A stretch of DNA of 64,000 nucleotides from Mycobacterium sp. IS-3022 (GTDB taxonomy: Bacteria > Actinomycetota > Actinomycetes > Mycobacteriales > Mycobacteriaceae): contig NZ_LQIN01000007.1 of NCBI RefSeq assembly GCF_001500065.1, positions 1 through 64,000 on the forward strand, written 5' to 3'. Under the pieces are notes generated by a model. That model did no database searches and was not told where the DNA came from. It saw only the letters and a list, made by a program, of their open reading frames with translations. Made by a program: the position numbers and the translations under genes. Of this stretch, positions 27,498 to 36,989 are shown piece by piece. Numbering within the stretch: the stretch's first letter is position 1; each line of letters starts with the position of its first letter.

Positions 27498-27545
27498 CGC
27501 TTCAGCTCTACCACGTGAATCACTGTGCCGTTAGGGTGACAGCTC

Positions 27546-28028
27546 ATGGCCGTGTTCCTGCGTAAGCTGCTCCGAATCGGCGGTCTGCCCGACGACATGC
27601 GGACCGAGGTGGAGGCCGAAGGCGTCATCTTCCTCGCCGAGTACATCGCGGTCACCCGGCGGTTCAGCGGCAAAATCCCGGGCCGGCGCGCGAACGTCAA
27701 CGTCACCAGCTACGTCGGCTCGCTGGCGCTGACCCACGAGCGGGTCCTCGGCACGCTGTCGACGGTTCCGAAGTTGGCGGCCGGCACCATCGACCAACGC
27801 TGGGACGCCGCGCAATCGGGCCCCGTCAGCGCCGAACTCTCGGCTACCGGCATGCTGATCGACGTCGACATTGCCGGGATCGATTCGCGCTTCAGCGGCC
27901 AACTTTCGATGCACTACAAAGTGACGATCCCCGAGGACGTGCTGATGCGCCTGCCCCGGCGATCGCTGTCGTTCGACGCACCGCCCGAGTACGTGTTCCG
28001 CGCGGTGGGAGTGCCCTACCACCCTTGA
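27546..28028 (+). CDS. Conserved hypothetical protein, Rv0307c-like
   Basis: A 160-residue soluble-looking protein without signal peptide, membrane helix or cysteine. It is rich in beta-strand pattern (VIFLAEYIAVTRRFSGKIPGR; LALTHERVLGT; MLIDVDIAGIDSRFSGQLSMHYKVTIP), suggesting a small beta-sandwich. M. tuberculosis Rv0307c has the same length and position. No function is recognised. It is followed in the same direction by the sulfatase gene after 119 bp. Confidence 0.75.
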   Translation: MAVFLRKLLRIGGLPDDMRTEVEAEGVIFLAEYIAVTRRFSGKIPGRRANVNVTSYVGSLALTHERVLGTLSTVPKLAAGTIDQRWDAAQSGPVSAELSATGMLIDVDIAGIDSRFSGQLSMHYKVTIPEDVLMRLPRRSLSFDAPPEYVFRAVGVPYHP

Positions 28029-28147
28029 CCGCCCGTTGGCGCACCCCTTGGGGTATTCAGAACGGTGGCGGCTCGTTGCGAGCCAAAGGGTTGCCCGCCC
28101 GTACCGCCTACGTTTCAGTGGGCACGGCAGCGACGAGAGGACAGGCG

Positions 28148-29512
28148 GTGAGCGACCCGAGACCGGACAACGTGCTGATCGTGCACTGGCACGACCTCGG
28201 TCGCCATCTCGGTGCGTACGGCCATCAGGATGTGTCGAGTCCGCGCCTCGACGCGCTCGCCGCCGAGGGGATTCTGTTCACCCGCGCGCACGCCACGGCG
28301 CCGCTCTGCTCGCCGTCGCGCGGTTCGCTGTTCACCGGCCGCTACCCGCAGAGCAACGGGTTGGTCGGACTGGCCCACCACGGGTGGGAATACCGGACGG
28401 GCGTGCGCACCCTGCCCGACCTGTTGTCCGAATCGGGTTGGCACACTGCGCTGTTCGGTATGCAGCACGAAACGTCGTATCCGGCCAGACTGGGTTTCGA
28501 CGAGTTCGACGTCTCCAACTCATACTGCGAGTACGTCGTCGACCAGGCCACCCGCTGGCTGGCCGACCCGCCCGCGCAGCCGTTCCTGCTCACTACGGGC
28601 TTCTTCGAGACCCACCGACCGTATCCCCGCGACAGGTACGAACCCGCCGATGCGACCGACGTCGTCGTGCCCGACTATCTGCCCGATACCCCGGAAGTCC
28701 GCGAGGATCTCGCCGCGTTCTACGGAGCGATATCGGTCGCCGATGCCGCGGTCGGCCAGCTGGTCGACGCGCTGTCGACCACGGGCCTCGACCGCACCAC
28801 CTGGGTGGTGTTCACGACCGATCACGGCCCGGCGTTACCCCGCGCCAAATCGACCTTGTACGACGCCGGCACGGGCATCGCGATGATCATGCGCCCCCCA
28901 CGCGACGCGAACATCGAGCCGAAGGTCTACGACGAGTTGTTCAGCGGCGTGGACCTGCTACCCACCCTGCTCGAGCTTCTCGGCGTCGACATCCCCGCCG
29001 ATGTCGAGGGCCTGTCACATTCGGCCGGTCTGCTTACCGCGGCGGCGCCGGCGCGCACCGAGGTCTACACCACGAAGACGTACCACGACTCCTTCGATCC
29101 GATCCGCGCGGTCCGGACCAAGGAGTACAGCTACATCGAGAACTATGCGGCGCGGCCGCTGCTCGATCTGCCCTTGGACATCGCCGACAGCGCTCCCGGC
29201 CGCACCGTGGCGCCGCTGGTGCAAGCCCAACGCCCGCAGCGCGAACTGTATGATCTCCGAACCGATCCCACCGAATCACGCAATCTGCTGGGGCCGGACG
29301 CCACCGGAAGCGCGAAAGCCGTCGCCGACGACCTGGCGCTGCTGCTCAACGACTGGCGCACCAAGACCAACGACGTGATCCCGTCGGAGTTCGCGGGCAC
29401 CCGCATATCCGAGCGCTACACCGAGACCTACCTACGCCTGCACGGTCCTAGCGTCACCAGCCGGTCGGCGATCGCCTCGGACCGCGGTGTCGAAGGGAAC
29501 CACAGCAGCTGA
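28148..29512 (+). CDS. Type I sulfatase (arylsulfatase family)
   Basis: A 454-residue sulfatase matching Rv0296c. C54 in PLCSPSRGSLFTGRYP is the cysteine converted to formylglycine (C-x-P-x-R). Metal residues are visible in NVLIVHWHDLGRH near the start, though the usual DD is changed to HD, and in FTTDHGPAL. No signal peptide is seen, so it is probably cytoplasmic. GTG 28148 with GAGAGGA upstream is preferred over an in-frame start 123 nt earlier. It sits beside the sulfotransferase stf0, suggesting removal and addition of sulfate in one pathway. Confidence 0.88.
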   Translation: MSDPRPDNVLIVHWHDLGRHLGAYGHQDVSSPRLDALAAEGILFTRAHATAPLCSPSRGSLFTGRYPQSNGLVGLAHHGWEYRTGVRTLPDLLSESGWHTALFGMQHETSYPARLGFDEFDVSNSYCEYVVDQATRWLADPPAQPFLLTTGFFETHRPYPRDRYEPADATDVVVPDYLPDTPEVREDLAAFYGAISVADAAVGQLVDALSTTGLDRTTWVVFTTDHGPALPRAKSTLYDAGTGIAMIMRPPRDANIEPKVYDELFSGVDLLPTLLELLGVDIPADVEGLSHSAGLLTAAAPARTEVYTTKTYHDSFDPIRAVRTKEYSYIENYAARPLLDLPLDIADSAPGRTVAPLVQAQRPQRELYDLRTDPTESRNLLGPDATGSAKAVADDLALLLNDWRTKTNDVIPSEFAGTRISERYTETYLRLHGPSVTSRSAIASDRGVEGNHSS

Positions 29513-29581
29513 GAGTTTCGCGCATCATGATCGAAAACCTCCGCCGCGCATGATCTTTGAAGTCCCGTTATGCTCTCGCGC

Positions 29582-30385
29582 ATGTCAGCGCACGCGACGG
29601 CGTACCTCGTTCTGGCGTCCCAGCGCAGCGGTAGCACGCTGCTGGTCGAGTCTTTGCGCGCGACGGGTGTCGCCGGCGAACCCGCAGAGTTCTTCCAGTA
29701 CCTGCCGACCACCAGTCAGGCGCCCCAGCCGCGTCAGTGGTTCGAGGAGGCCACCGACGAATCGATCCTGCGACTCCTCGATCCCCTCGACGACGGCAAG
29801 CCCGACCTGGCGCCGCCGGAGATCTGGCGTGACTACATCCGCACAGCGGGCCGCACCCCCAACGGCATCTGGGGCGGCAAGCTGATGTGGAACCAGACAC
29901 CGCTGCTGCTCGAGCGCGCCAACGGGCTGCCGGACCGCTCGGGCACCGGCCTGCTCTCGGCCATCCGCGACGTCATCGGCAGTGACCCTCTACTAGTTCA
30001 CGTCCATCGCCCCGACGTTGTGTCACAAGCTGTTTCGTTCTGGCGCGCGGTGCAGACCCGGGGCTGGCGCGGCCGTCCGGACCCGTCGCGCGATGCGCGC
30101 GCTGAATACCACGCAGGCGCGATCGCTCACGTCGTCACGATTCTGCGGGCCCAGCAGGAAGGCTGGCGCAACTGGTTCGCCCAGGAGGGCGTCTCGCCCA
30201 TCGAAGTGTCCTATCCGGTGTTGTGGCGCAACATCACCCAGGTCGTCGGCGACATCCTGGAGGCGCTCGGCCAGGACCGCCGGCTTGCGCCGGAGCCGGT
30301 GCTGGAGCGGCAGGCCGACCAACGCTCCGACGACTGGGTCGACAGGTACCGGGCCGACGCCGAGCGGGATGGCTTGCCCACCTGA
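29582..30385 (+). CDS. stf0: Trehalose 2-sulfotransferase
   Basis: A 267-residue sulfotransferase, the same length as M. tuberculosis Stf0 (Rv0295c), with the family start [27 protein letters not shown] (13-19) is the 5'-phosphosulfate loop for PAPS. The segments [13 protein letters not shown] and [17 protein letters not shown] are characteristic of Stf0. It transfers sulfate from PAPS to the 2-position of trehalose, the first step towards sulfolipids where those exist. The start at 29582 is used rather than 29570 because it matches the family. It is followed by the hydrolase gene in the same direction. Confidence 0.93.
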   Translation: MSAHATAYLVLASQRSGSTLLVESLRATGVAGEPAEFFQYLPTTSQAPQPRQWFEEATDESILRLLDPLDDGKPDLAPPEIWRDYIRTAGRTPNGIWGGKLMWNQTPLLLERANGLPDRSGTGLLSAIRDVIGSDPLLVHVHRPDVVSQAVSFWRAVQTRGWRGRPDPSRDARAEYHAGAIAHVVTILRAQQEGWRNWFAQEGVSPIEVSYPVLWRNITQVVGDILEALGQDRRLAPEPVLERQADQRSDDWVDRYRADAERDGLPT

Positions 30386-30482
30386 GTCAGCCGATCTGCG
30401 CGACCACGACGATGCGGCGAAAACGGGAAGAACGTCCGCACGTTGCCAGTCTGGCACCGCCGGCGCCGGTTACCATGCGGAC

Positions 30483-31679
30483 GTGAACCAATCGGACGCC
30501 AACCCGGTGGATCCGCCAATTCCCGTGCCCGACGTACCCGGCGCGGACGCCACTACCGTCGGACTTCCTCGCCGTGCCGATCTCACATTGCGCCAGCGGC
30601 TCATCGTCGACACGTCGGCCGTCGCCGACATCGCGCTGCGGACCGCGATCGCCTCGCTGCTCGCGACCACGATGCTGCCGACCCTGGCGGGCGGGCTGCG
30701 CCGGTCGCAGTCGCGCGCCGAGCGCGAGCAGTTGCAGTTCTACGCCGAACTGGCGGCCGCGAGGGATTCCGCGCAGTCGTTCCCGGCGCCGACATCGCTC
30801 CCCCGGGTCGCCTCGCGGACCGCGAACCCGCTCGCCGAGTGGATAGCGAAGGGCCGCGTCGAGAACATCCGGTTCAACAGCAGCTTCGAGGCGATCAACC
30901 CGGCGTTGCGCCCACAGTGCCGAGGATTCGAGCGCAACAACGTCGTGCATGCCCAGCACTGGCGGCACGACGACGGTCCGCACCCGACGCTGTGTCTGAT
31001 CCACGGGTTCATGGGCTCGCCGTATCTGTTCAACGGGCTGTTCTTCTCCCTGCCGTGGTTCTTCCGATCCGGTTACGACGTCCTGCTCTACACCATGCCC
31101 TTTCACGGTCCCCGCGCCGAGAAGGGCTCGCCCTTCAGCGGTTACGGGTTCTTCGCCAACGGGTTCGCCGGTTTCGCCGAAGCGATGGCGCAGTCGGTGC
31201 ATGACTTCCGCTCGATCATGGACTATCTCGAGTTCACCGGCGTCGATCGCATCGCCTTGACCGGGATGTCGCTCGGCGGGTATACGGCGGCGCTGATCGC
31301 GGGCATCGACGATCGCATCCAGGCCGTCATCCCCAACGTCCCGGTGGTGGCGCCCGATCAGACCGTCGACGAATGGTTCCCAGCCAACAAGGTGGTGGCG
31401 TTGCGTAACCTGCTGTCGGGCACCGACGCCGAGCTCACCAGCGCTGCGACCCGGTTCTCGTCGCCGCTGAACTACGCGCCGCTGGTGCCGAAGGACAGGA
31501 GGTTGATCATCACCGGTCTCGGTGACCGGTTGGCGCCGCCGGAGCAGGCCGAGATGCTATGGGAGCACTGGGACCGCTGCGCGTTCCACTGGTTTCCCGG
31601 CAACCACATCCTGCACGTCAGCCAGCCCGACTATCTGCGCCGGATGACGCGGTTCATGCAGGGCTTCATGTTCGGCTGA
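30483..31679 (+). CDS. Alpha/beta hydrolase, Rv0293c-like
   Basis: A 398-residue protein. A long N-terminal helical part (1-130) precedes an alpha/beta-hydrolase core with oxyanion segment LCLIHGFMGSPYLF, nucleophile serine in GMSLGGYTAAL, and a late His in FPGNHILHVSQP. It is probably an esterase or lipase-like enzyme; substrate unknown. GTG 30483 is chosen because the conserved protein begins MNQSDANPV-like and M. tuberculosis Rv0293c has nearly the same length. It converges on eccE3 with a 14-bp overlap, as its orthologue does beside the ESX-3 locus. Confidence 0.85.
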   Translation: MNQSDANPVDPPIPVPDVPGADATTVGLPRRADLTLRQRLIVDTSAVADIALRTAIASLLATTMLPTLAGGLRRSQSRAEREQLQFYAELAAARDSAQSFPAPTSLPRVASRTANPLAEWIAKGRVENIRFNSSFEAINPALRPQCRGFERNNVVHAQHWRHDDGPHPTLCLIHGFMGSPYLFNGLFFSLPWFFRSGYDVLLYTMPFHGPRAEKGSPFSGYGFFANGFAGFAEAMAQSVHDFRSIMDYLEFTGVDRIALTGMSLGGYTAALIAGIDDRIQAVIPNVPVVAPDQTVDEWFPANKVVALRNLLSGTDAELTSAATRFSSPLNYAPLVPKDRRLIITGLGDRLAPPEQAEMLWEHWDRCAFHWFPGNHILHVSQPDYLRRMTRFMQGFMFG

Positions 31680-32583
31680 ACTCGGACCGCGTTCCCGCCG
31701 GCCAACCGATCTGCTCCAGCAGCGCACTCGATACCGGCTTGCCCGCAACACCTAGACGGCCAACGGCTTTGGGGTCCAGTGCAGCCAGCAACGGCCGTTG
31801 GATTCCACGGCGGGCGGTCAACCCGGACAACGGCGCCTTGCGCACCACGTCGGGGGTGCGGAACGCGCACGCCGCCGCGACGACCGGTTGCGCCGCGGTG
31901 CCGCTGAACTCGAGGGCGGTCCACGTCTCACCCTGCTGCGACCACACCTCGGCGAGGCGCTCACCCAACCGCTCATCGACCGGAATCCCGTAGGCAGAGA
32001 TGAATCCGCGGTCATCGCACACCCCCGACCACTTCTCGCGCCGCGCTGCGCCCAACGGCGCGTCGGTGTCTTCGACCATCGCGGCGTCGAGACCGGCCTC
32101 CCGCAGATGGTCGGCGAGCCGCCGGCCGGCGATCTCAGCGGTGTCGTGCAGCGGAAGTTCCGGCGAACGCGCCTGCAGGGCAACCAGATTCGCCTTCGCG
32201 TCCAGGGTCAGGCTGATCCAGGTGGTGCGGACACCGTCCTGATCGAGGTTGGTGACCCGAACCTTCTCGCTGCGGACCCCGAACCGCTCGACGTATCCGG
32301 CCAGCAACGGCAGGGACACATCGACGCCTGCCGGGCCGTCGACACGCAGCACCACGGTCACCTGATCCGGCCTCTGCGCCTTCGGCTTCGAGTGGTTGCG
32401 TCGCCACACCGCCAGCCGACGGCCGATCATGGTCGTCACGAACTGTCCACGCCACCAGGCGAACACCACCAGCACGACTGCGGCCGCGATTCCCAGGATC
32501 CACCAGTCAGTGGCGGACTCCCACGGGTACGCCATGGCCGCCAACACCACGGCCAACGACGCCAACGCAATTCGAACGGTCAC
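31666..32583 (-). CDS. eccE3: EccE3, ESX-3 membrane component
   Basis: A 305-residue protein with two closely spaced N-terminal helices (TVRIALASLAVVLAAMAYPW and WWILGIAAAVVLVVFAWW), then a cytoplasmic domain. It sits at the periphery of the EccBCDE channel. GTG 32583 overlaps the TGA of mycP3 (GTGA), so translation is coupled; the longer upstream frame lies inside mycP3 and is discarded. It is the last gene of the ESX-3 run and ends 14 bp into the convergent hydrolase gene. Confidence 0.93.
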   Translation of the reverse strand: MTVRIALASLAVVLAAMAYPWESATDWWILGIAAAVVLVVFAWWRGQFVTTMIGRRLAVWRRNHSKPKAQRPDQVTVVLRVDGPAGVDVSLPLLAGYVERFGVRSEKVRVTNLDQDGVRTTWISLTLDAKANLVALQARSPELPLHDTAEIAGRRLADHLREAGLDAAMVEDTDAPLGAARREKWSGVCDDRGFISAYGIPVDERLGERLAEVWSQQGETWTALEFSGTAAQPVVAAACAFRTPDVVRKAPLSGLTARRGIQRPLLAALDPKAVGRLGVAGKPVSSALLEQIGWPAGTRSEFSRT

Positions 32584-33989
32584 GATGCCTCCGGTTGATT
32601 GTCGAGTTTCCGTCGCCGGTGCACCGCCACCGCCGCCGTCACGGTCACGATCAACGCCAACGCCCCGGTACCCGCGAACGCGATGACCTTCGGGGTGGAA
32701 TCGGGCGCCTGCGGCTCCGGCGGCGCGGCGACCGGTTGGGGTTCGGGGTCGGCGTCGTCGTCGATGGCCGCGGTCACATCCCAGGTCAGGGAGGCGACGG
32801 GGTCGACGAGCCCGAACCCGGTCAGGTTCGACGGCGCCCGGGCCGCCCCCTGCGCCCCTGCCGTGAGCCGGTCCCGGACCTGTTCGGCGGTCAGCTCGGG
32901 GAACCTGCTGCGCACCAACGCCGCGACACCGGACACATAGGCCGCCGCGAAACTCGAACTGTTCAGTGGGAACAGCCGGCCCTGGCCGTCGGGCAACGCG
33001 TTCGCGAGTCCGCCGCCGTCTCCGTTGCCGACCGACGCGATGTCCTGCCCCGGCGCCGCTATGTCCACCCATGGTCCGGCCATCGTGAAATCCGCCGGCC
33101 GGCCCGCCGAGGTCAGGGCCCCGACCGAGAGCACGAACGGCTGCCAGGACGACGGAATCGACACCGACGTGACGCCCGACCAGTTGCGCGGGTCATCCGG
33201 CCGAGCGGGATCCGACAACGGGTTCGACGGGCATGCCGAACCCGGGTTGAGGCCCGCCTTGTTGTTTCCCGCCGCGGCGATGATCACCGCATCCTTCTCG
33301 ACGGCGGCGTACCGCAGGGCCGCGCCCAGCTGACTCTGGTCCACGGTCTCGGTGGCGGGCAGGCAGGTCACCGCGGAGACGTTGATCACCCGCGCACCCA
33401 GATCCGCGGCGCGCACGACCGCGCGGGCCAGCGTCGCGACGTCGAGCGCGACGCGGGCCACGGCCTGGTTCTCCACCGATTCGGTCGGTGAGAACCGCGC
33501 CGAGGTGGACCGGATCGACAGCACCCGGGCTCCGGGCGCCACGCCGGAGAACCCGTCGGGCCCCGGCTGGCCGGCGATCAGCCCGGCCACCAGGGTTCCG
33601 TGTCCGTCGCAGTCCGTCAGCCCGTCGGTGGCCGCGACGAAGTCTCCACCTGGATCGACGTTCGGCAGCCGCGGGCCCGGCCGGACACCGGTGTCGATGA
33701 CGGCCACGACCTGTCCGTCCCCGCGGCTGTACTCCCAGGCGCCGTCGAGGTTGAGCAGCTCGCGGTTCGGGCCGGGCGCACCGGGATCGGTGCCCGGCAG
33801 CACACCGGCGCTGACGCACGGACCGCGCTGAGACATCGGTTGCACGGGGCCGGGGGCACCCGACGGCGGTGGCACCGCCGGGTCCACTTGCGGCGGTGTG
33901 ATCGCCTGTGCCATCGGGCAACTCATGCTCAGGACGGTCAGTCCCACCGCCGTGGCGGCGAATACGGTGCGCAGTCCGTCGCGCATCAC
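32580..33989 (-). CDS. mycP3: MycP3, ESX-3 mycosin (subtilisin-like protease)
   Basis: A 469-residue serine protease. The signal peptide spans about 1-30 (VFAATAVGLTVLSMSCPMAQA). The catalytic Asp is in VVAVIDTGV (near 97), His in CDGHGTLVAG (near 130) and Ser in NSSSFAAAY (near 343). A C-terminal helix (VIAFAGTGALALIVTVTAAVAV) anchors it with the protease outside. Mycosins stabilise the type VII channel and are required for secretion. A second ATG at 33986 is possible. It lies 7 nt after eccD3 and overlaps eccE3 by 4 nt. Confidence 0.95.
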   Translation of the reverse strand: MMRDGLRTVFAATAVGLTVLSMSCPMAQAITPPQVDPAVPPPSGAPGPVQPMSQRGPCVSAGVLPGTDPGAPGPNRELLNLDGAWEYSRGDGQVVAVIDTGVRPGPRLPNVDPGGDFVAATDGLTDCDGHGTLVAGLIAGQPGPDGFSGVAPGARVLSIRSTSARFSPTESVENQAVARVALDVATLARAVVRAADLGARVINVSAVTCLPATETVDQSQLGAALRYAAVEKDAVIIAAAGNNKAGLNPGSACPSNPLSDPARPDDPRNWSGVTSVSIPSSWQPFVLSVGALTSAGRPADFTMAGPWVDIAAPGQDIASVGNGDGGGLANALPDGQGRLFPLNSSSFAAAYVSGVAALVRSRFPELTAEQVRDRLTAGAQGAARAPSNLTGFGLVDPVASLTWDVTAAIDDDADPEPQPVAAPPEPQAPDSTPKVIAFAGTGALALIVTVTAAVAVHRRRKLDNQPEAS

Positions 33990-33996
33990 CGATGCC

Positions 33997-35454
33997 TCAT
34001 CGGTTCAGCACCCAGGCGAACAGTCCGACCAGATACGCCAGCACGGGGATGAGCGACGCGTCGACGGCAGACGCCAGGAAACCGACCAGGCGGCGCATGG
34101 GCAGCGAATAGGTGTCGGGCAACGCCACCCGCGGGAACAGCGCCGCGATCACCCACACCGCCGTCAAGCCCGCGAGTGCCGCCAATGCCCACCACGCCGC
34201 GGTGTAGCGGTCGTCGACACCGAACACGACGAGGAACGAGATCGCCAGCAGGAACGGCAGACTCAGCAACCACGCCTTGCACGGCGCGGAGTCCCACACC
34301 CGCGCCCGCAGCACAGAACCCAGCGCAACCGCGGCCACGACGTACCATGCCCAGCTCGAAACACCTTGCGGGGCAGCCAGTGTCAGTGCGCCCGCGGTGC
34401 TCAGCAGCACCCCTCCGGCGATGAAGCCGGTCTGGTGGGAATCGCTGATCCGGACCCGCCGCGGCAGGTCCGCGAGCACCTTGAGTGGCGGCGCCGACGG
34501 CGTCGGGTCACCGGGGGCGGGAATCACCGGCATCGGCAGTCGCGACCACAACGCGGAGAGTTGGGCGGCTTGGACCGTGACCACCAGCGCCAGCACCACC
34601 AGCACGGATCCGATGACGACGTGGTCCAGCGTCCAGATCGTCGCGGCGCCCGCGGTGATCAGGGCGCCGGTGCCGACGACGGTTGCCGCCGTGAAGACCG
34701 CGATGGCGCGCTGGGCGACGACGATGCTCATGATCGACCAAGCCGTCACGCCCGCGGCGGCCAGCAGCACGTGCGACGGCCCGAACTCGCCGGGTACCGC
34801 GAGCGCGAGGGCCACGGCGATCGGCACCAACGCCGTCACGGCCAGCGCCGTGCCGAGCCGAGGTGACCGGCCCCAGGTGAGCAGCGCGGCCAGCACCGTG
34901 AGCACCGCGATGCCGCTGACCGCCATGAGGCCGACGAAACCGCCGACGACCTCACTGTGCACAGCGGCGAACGTCGTGGCAACCAGGATCAGCGCGACGA
35001 CGGCCGCCGCCGCGCCACGAGCGATGTGCGCCGCCCCCCAGGGCTTTTCGCGGGCGGCCGAGAAGATGACGGCCGCATCGCCGATGTCCTCGACGATTCG
35101 CGGTGCCGCGGGCCCGGCGGGTAGTGGCTGCAGTGCAAGAAGGTCGCCGTCGACGACGCCGACGGTGTTCAAGGTCGCGTCGAGGCTGAACGGCGCGCCG
35201 CCGACCGGGGCGAGCGACAGCACGACCGGTGCGGCGTCGTCGTATTCCTCGTCGGCGGGCATCGCCATCCGGCGTACCGCGGGCAGGATCTCGCGCAGGG
35301 GGAGTTCGGTAGGCAACGCCATGTCCGTGACTCGGCCGCCGGCCTCGCCCGCAGCGAGCACGGCGACACGAACGATCGGCATCGACGGCGCGGACGCCTC
35401 GGTCCTCCCCGGCGGTCCTGGCGGCATGGTTGCCAGGGAGGTGGTGCCGGTCAT
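33997..35454 (-). CDS. eccD3: EccD3, ESX-3 channel membrane protein
   Basis: A protein of about 485 residues: an N-terminal ubiquitin-like cytoplasmic domain (about 30-110, VRVAVLAAGEAGGRVTDMAL) and eleven membrane helices. EccD dimers line the inner membrane vestibule of the ESX complex. ATG 35454 overlaps the TGA of espG3 as ATGA and is taken as the coupled start; an ATG at 35469 is also open, and the M. tuberculosis protein is about 472 residues. The order espG3-eccD3-mycP3 is that of every ESX-3 locus. Confidence 0.92.
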   Translation of the reverse strand: MTGTTSLATMPPGPPGRTEASAPSMPIVRVAVLAAGEAGGRVTDMALPTELPLREILPAVRRMAMPADEEYDDAAPVVLSLAPVGGAPFSLDATLNTVGVVDGDLLALQPLPAGPAAPRIVEDIGDAAVIFSAAREKPWGAAHIARGAAAAVVALILVATTFAAVHSEVVGGFVGLMAVSGIAVLTVLAALLTWGRSPRLGTALAVTALVPIAVALALAVPGEFGPSHVLLAAAGVTAWSIMSIVVAQRAIAVFTAATVVGTGALITAGAATIWTLDHVVIGSVLVVLALVVTVQAAQLSALWSRLPMPVIPAPGDPTPSAPPLKVLADLPRRVRISDSHQTGFIAGGVLLSTAGALTLAAPQGVSSWAWYVVAAVALGSVLRARVWDSAPCKAWLLSLPFLLAISFLVVFGVDDRYTAAWWALAALAGLTAVWVIAALFPRVALPDTYSLPMRRLVGFLASAVDASLIPVLAYLVGLFAWVLNR

Positions 35455-36317
35455 CGGATGGTCTGCCATTGCGGTTCCGTTCTTTGGTTTGAATCGAAGT
35501 CTCGGGTGAGTTGCAGGTCGGGGAACCACGCCCCGTCGGGCAGCGTTGCGGTGAGCCGCTCGACCGCCGTCGCGATCGCCAGCGGCGTGCCGGGGGTGAA
35601 CGTCGACACCCATTCGCCGTCGAACGCCTTCGACGGGTGCACGAGGACCCTGCCTTCCCGGGTGTCGACGACGCTGACGCCGACGTCGGTGCTGACACGG
35701 TGACCGTCGCGGTGATCGCCCGCGACAATCTCCACATAACTGCGGTCCGGCGCGTAAGCGGCTTCCACCGCGGCCCGCGCGCTCGGCGGGATGCCGAGGA
35801 ACTCGACGACGTCGTCCAGCGTCGCGCCGTTGCGCAGCTGCTCGTCGGCACGCGCACCGATCCGCGCGGGGATGGCGAACTCATCGAAGCTGGCCGGCGG
35901 CCGGCCCGACAACCCGGCGGTCAGGATGGGCACCAGCGCCTGCGGGTGGTCCACGTCCAACGCGGTGAGCGTGACGAGGCCGCCGCCGCGCAGCGCGACG
36001 ACGGTGTGCTCGCCACGGCGCGCGACGTGCCCGCGCAGCATGCTGCCGGAGCCGCGGACGAATCTGAGCTCGAGCCACCGCCGGGGCCGGCACGTCGTCG
36101 TAACCCATTGCCGGACATTGGGATCGACGACCCGGTCCGCGGTCATCACGCCCAGCTCCACCAGTTCGGCCGACAGCCTGGACTCGAATGCCGGCCGCTC
36201 AGCGTGATCGCTGTACGGCGGGGTGATGGCCAGCACCCAGGGATAGTTCCCTGCGCCCGACGCATCGGCGACGAACCAGGCCTGCTCCGCGGTCAGCTCG
36301 ACTGCGTTAACTGCCAC
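35451..36317 (-). CDS. espG3: EspG3, PE/PPE chaperone of ESX-3
   Basis: A 288-residue cytoplasmic chaperone that binds the tip of the PE5-PPE4 dimer and keeps it soluble until export. The start MAVNAVELTAEQAWFVADASGAGNYPWVLAI-type sequence is characteristic. No membrane helix or cysteine-rich motif is present. It lies 6 nt after esxH and overlaps eccD3 by 4 nt. Confidence 0.93.
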   Translation of the reverse strand: MAVNAVELTAEQAWFVADASGAGNYPWVLAITPPYSDHAERPAFESRLSAELVELGVMTADRVVDPNVRQWVTTTCRPRRWLELRFVRGSGSMLRGHVARRGEHTVVALRGGGLVTLTALDVDHPQALVPILTAGLSGRPPASFDEFAIPARIGARADEQLRNGATLDDVVEFLGIPPSARAAVEAAYAPDRSYVEIVAGDHRDGHRVSTDVGVSVVDTREGRVLVHPSKAFDGEWVSTFTPGTPLAIATAVERLTATLPDGAWFPDLQLTRDFDSNQRTEPQWQTIR

Positions 36318-36323
36318 CGCCGA

Positions 36324-36614
36324 TCAGCCACCCCATTTGGCGCCTTCGGCCTGGTCACGGGCGCTCATCGACATCGTGTTCTGTTCATGCGTGGCGGCCA
36401 TCGCGCGGTACGCGCGCACCAGTTCCTCGAGGCTGGCGTTCCACTGCGCCTGCCACGCCTGGTACGTCATGCCGGTGTCGCCCTGCCACGCGCCGGCCAA
36501 TGCCGCCTGCTCGCTGGCGATGTCGGCGCCGACGGCGTGCAGAGCGCCCGCGTAACCGGACATCTCGCCCGCGTGGGCCAGCATCGCCGGGTAGTTGTAC
36601 ATGATCTGAGACAT
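36324..36614 (-). CDS. esxH: EsxH, secreted WXG100 protein (TB10.4)
   Basis: A 96-residue secreted protein that pairs with EsxG. The WXG turn is W43-Q44-G45 in AGAWQGDTG, between two helices, and the start [18 protein letters not shown] is nearly that of TB10.4. The length equals that of the M. tuberculosis protein. EsxGH is exported by ESX-3 and acts in siderophore-mediated iron uptake. Confidence 0.97.
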   Translation of the reverse strand: MSQIMYNYPAMLAHAGEMSGYAGALHAVGADIASEQAALAGAWQGDTGMTYQAWQAQWNASLEELVRAYRAMAATHEQNTMSMSARDQAEGAKWGG

Positions 36615-36643
36615 CAGGTTCTCCCTCTAGGTCAGTTCGAAGT

Positions 36644-36937
36644 TCAGATACCGGTGTAGGTGCTGGCCGCCGCGGCATCCTCCGCGACATAGGTGCCCGC
36701 GGCGTCGCCGAGATTGACCTGGGCGATGTCGAGCAGCGAGTTGATCTTCGCGGAGACCTCGATGAAGCGGGCGTGGGACGCCTGGAAGGCGGCCGACGAC
36801 TCGCCCATGTGGAACGCCTGCGCCGACTGGGCAGCCTGTTCGGCCTGCGCCATGGTGCTGCGCATCAGGGCGGCCTTCGCGGAGAACGCAGCCTCGGATG
36901 ACACGAGTTGCGGGATGTGAGCGTCCAAGAGGCTCAT
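36644..36937 (-). CDS. esxG: EsxG, secreted partner of EsxH
   Basis: A 97-residue WXG100-like protein; the turn is H43-M44-G45 in QAFHMGESS instead of WXG, as in M. tuberculosis EsxG (HxG). The C-terminal export signal is formed after the second helix, in AAGTYVAEDAAAASTYTGI. AAAGGA lies a few bases before the ATG. It forms a tight heterodimer with EsxH, encoded 29 nt downstream. Confidence 0.96.
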   Translation of the reverse strand: MSLLDAHIPQLVSSEAAFSAKAALMRSTMAQAEQAAQSAQAFHMGESSAAFQASHARFIEVSAKINSLLDIAQVNLGDAAGTYVAEDAAAASTYTGI

Positions 36938-36989
36938 GGATTTTCCTTTCGGATCGTGGTTCTGCGGTTCGGGTTTCGCTCAGCTCTGT

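Noticed and set aside
36644..36937. Missing tryptophan in EsxG as a defect
   Set aside because: The M. tuberculosis protein also has His at that position, so it is normal for EsxG.
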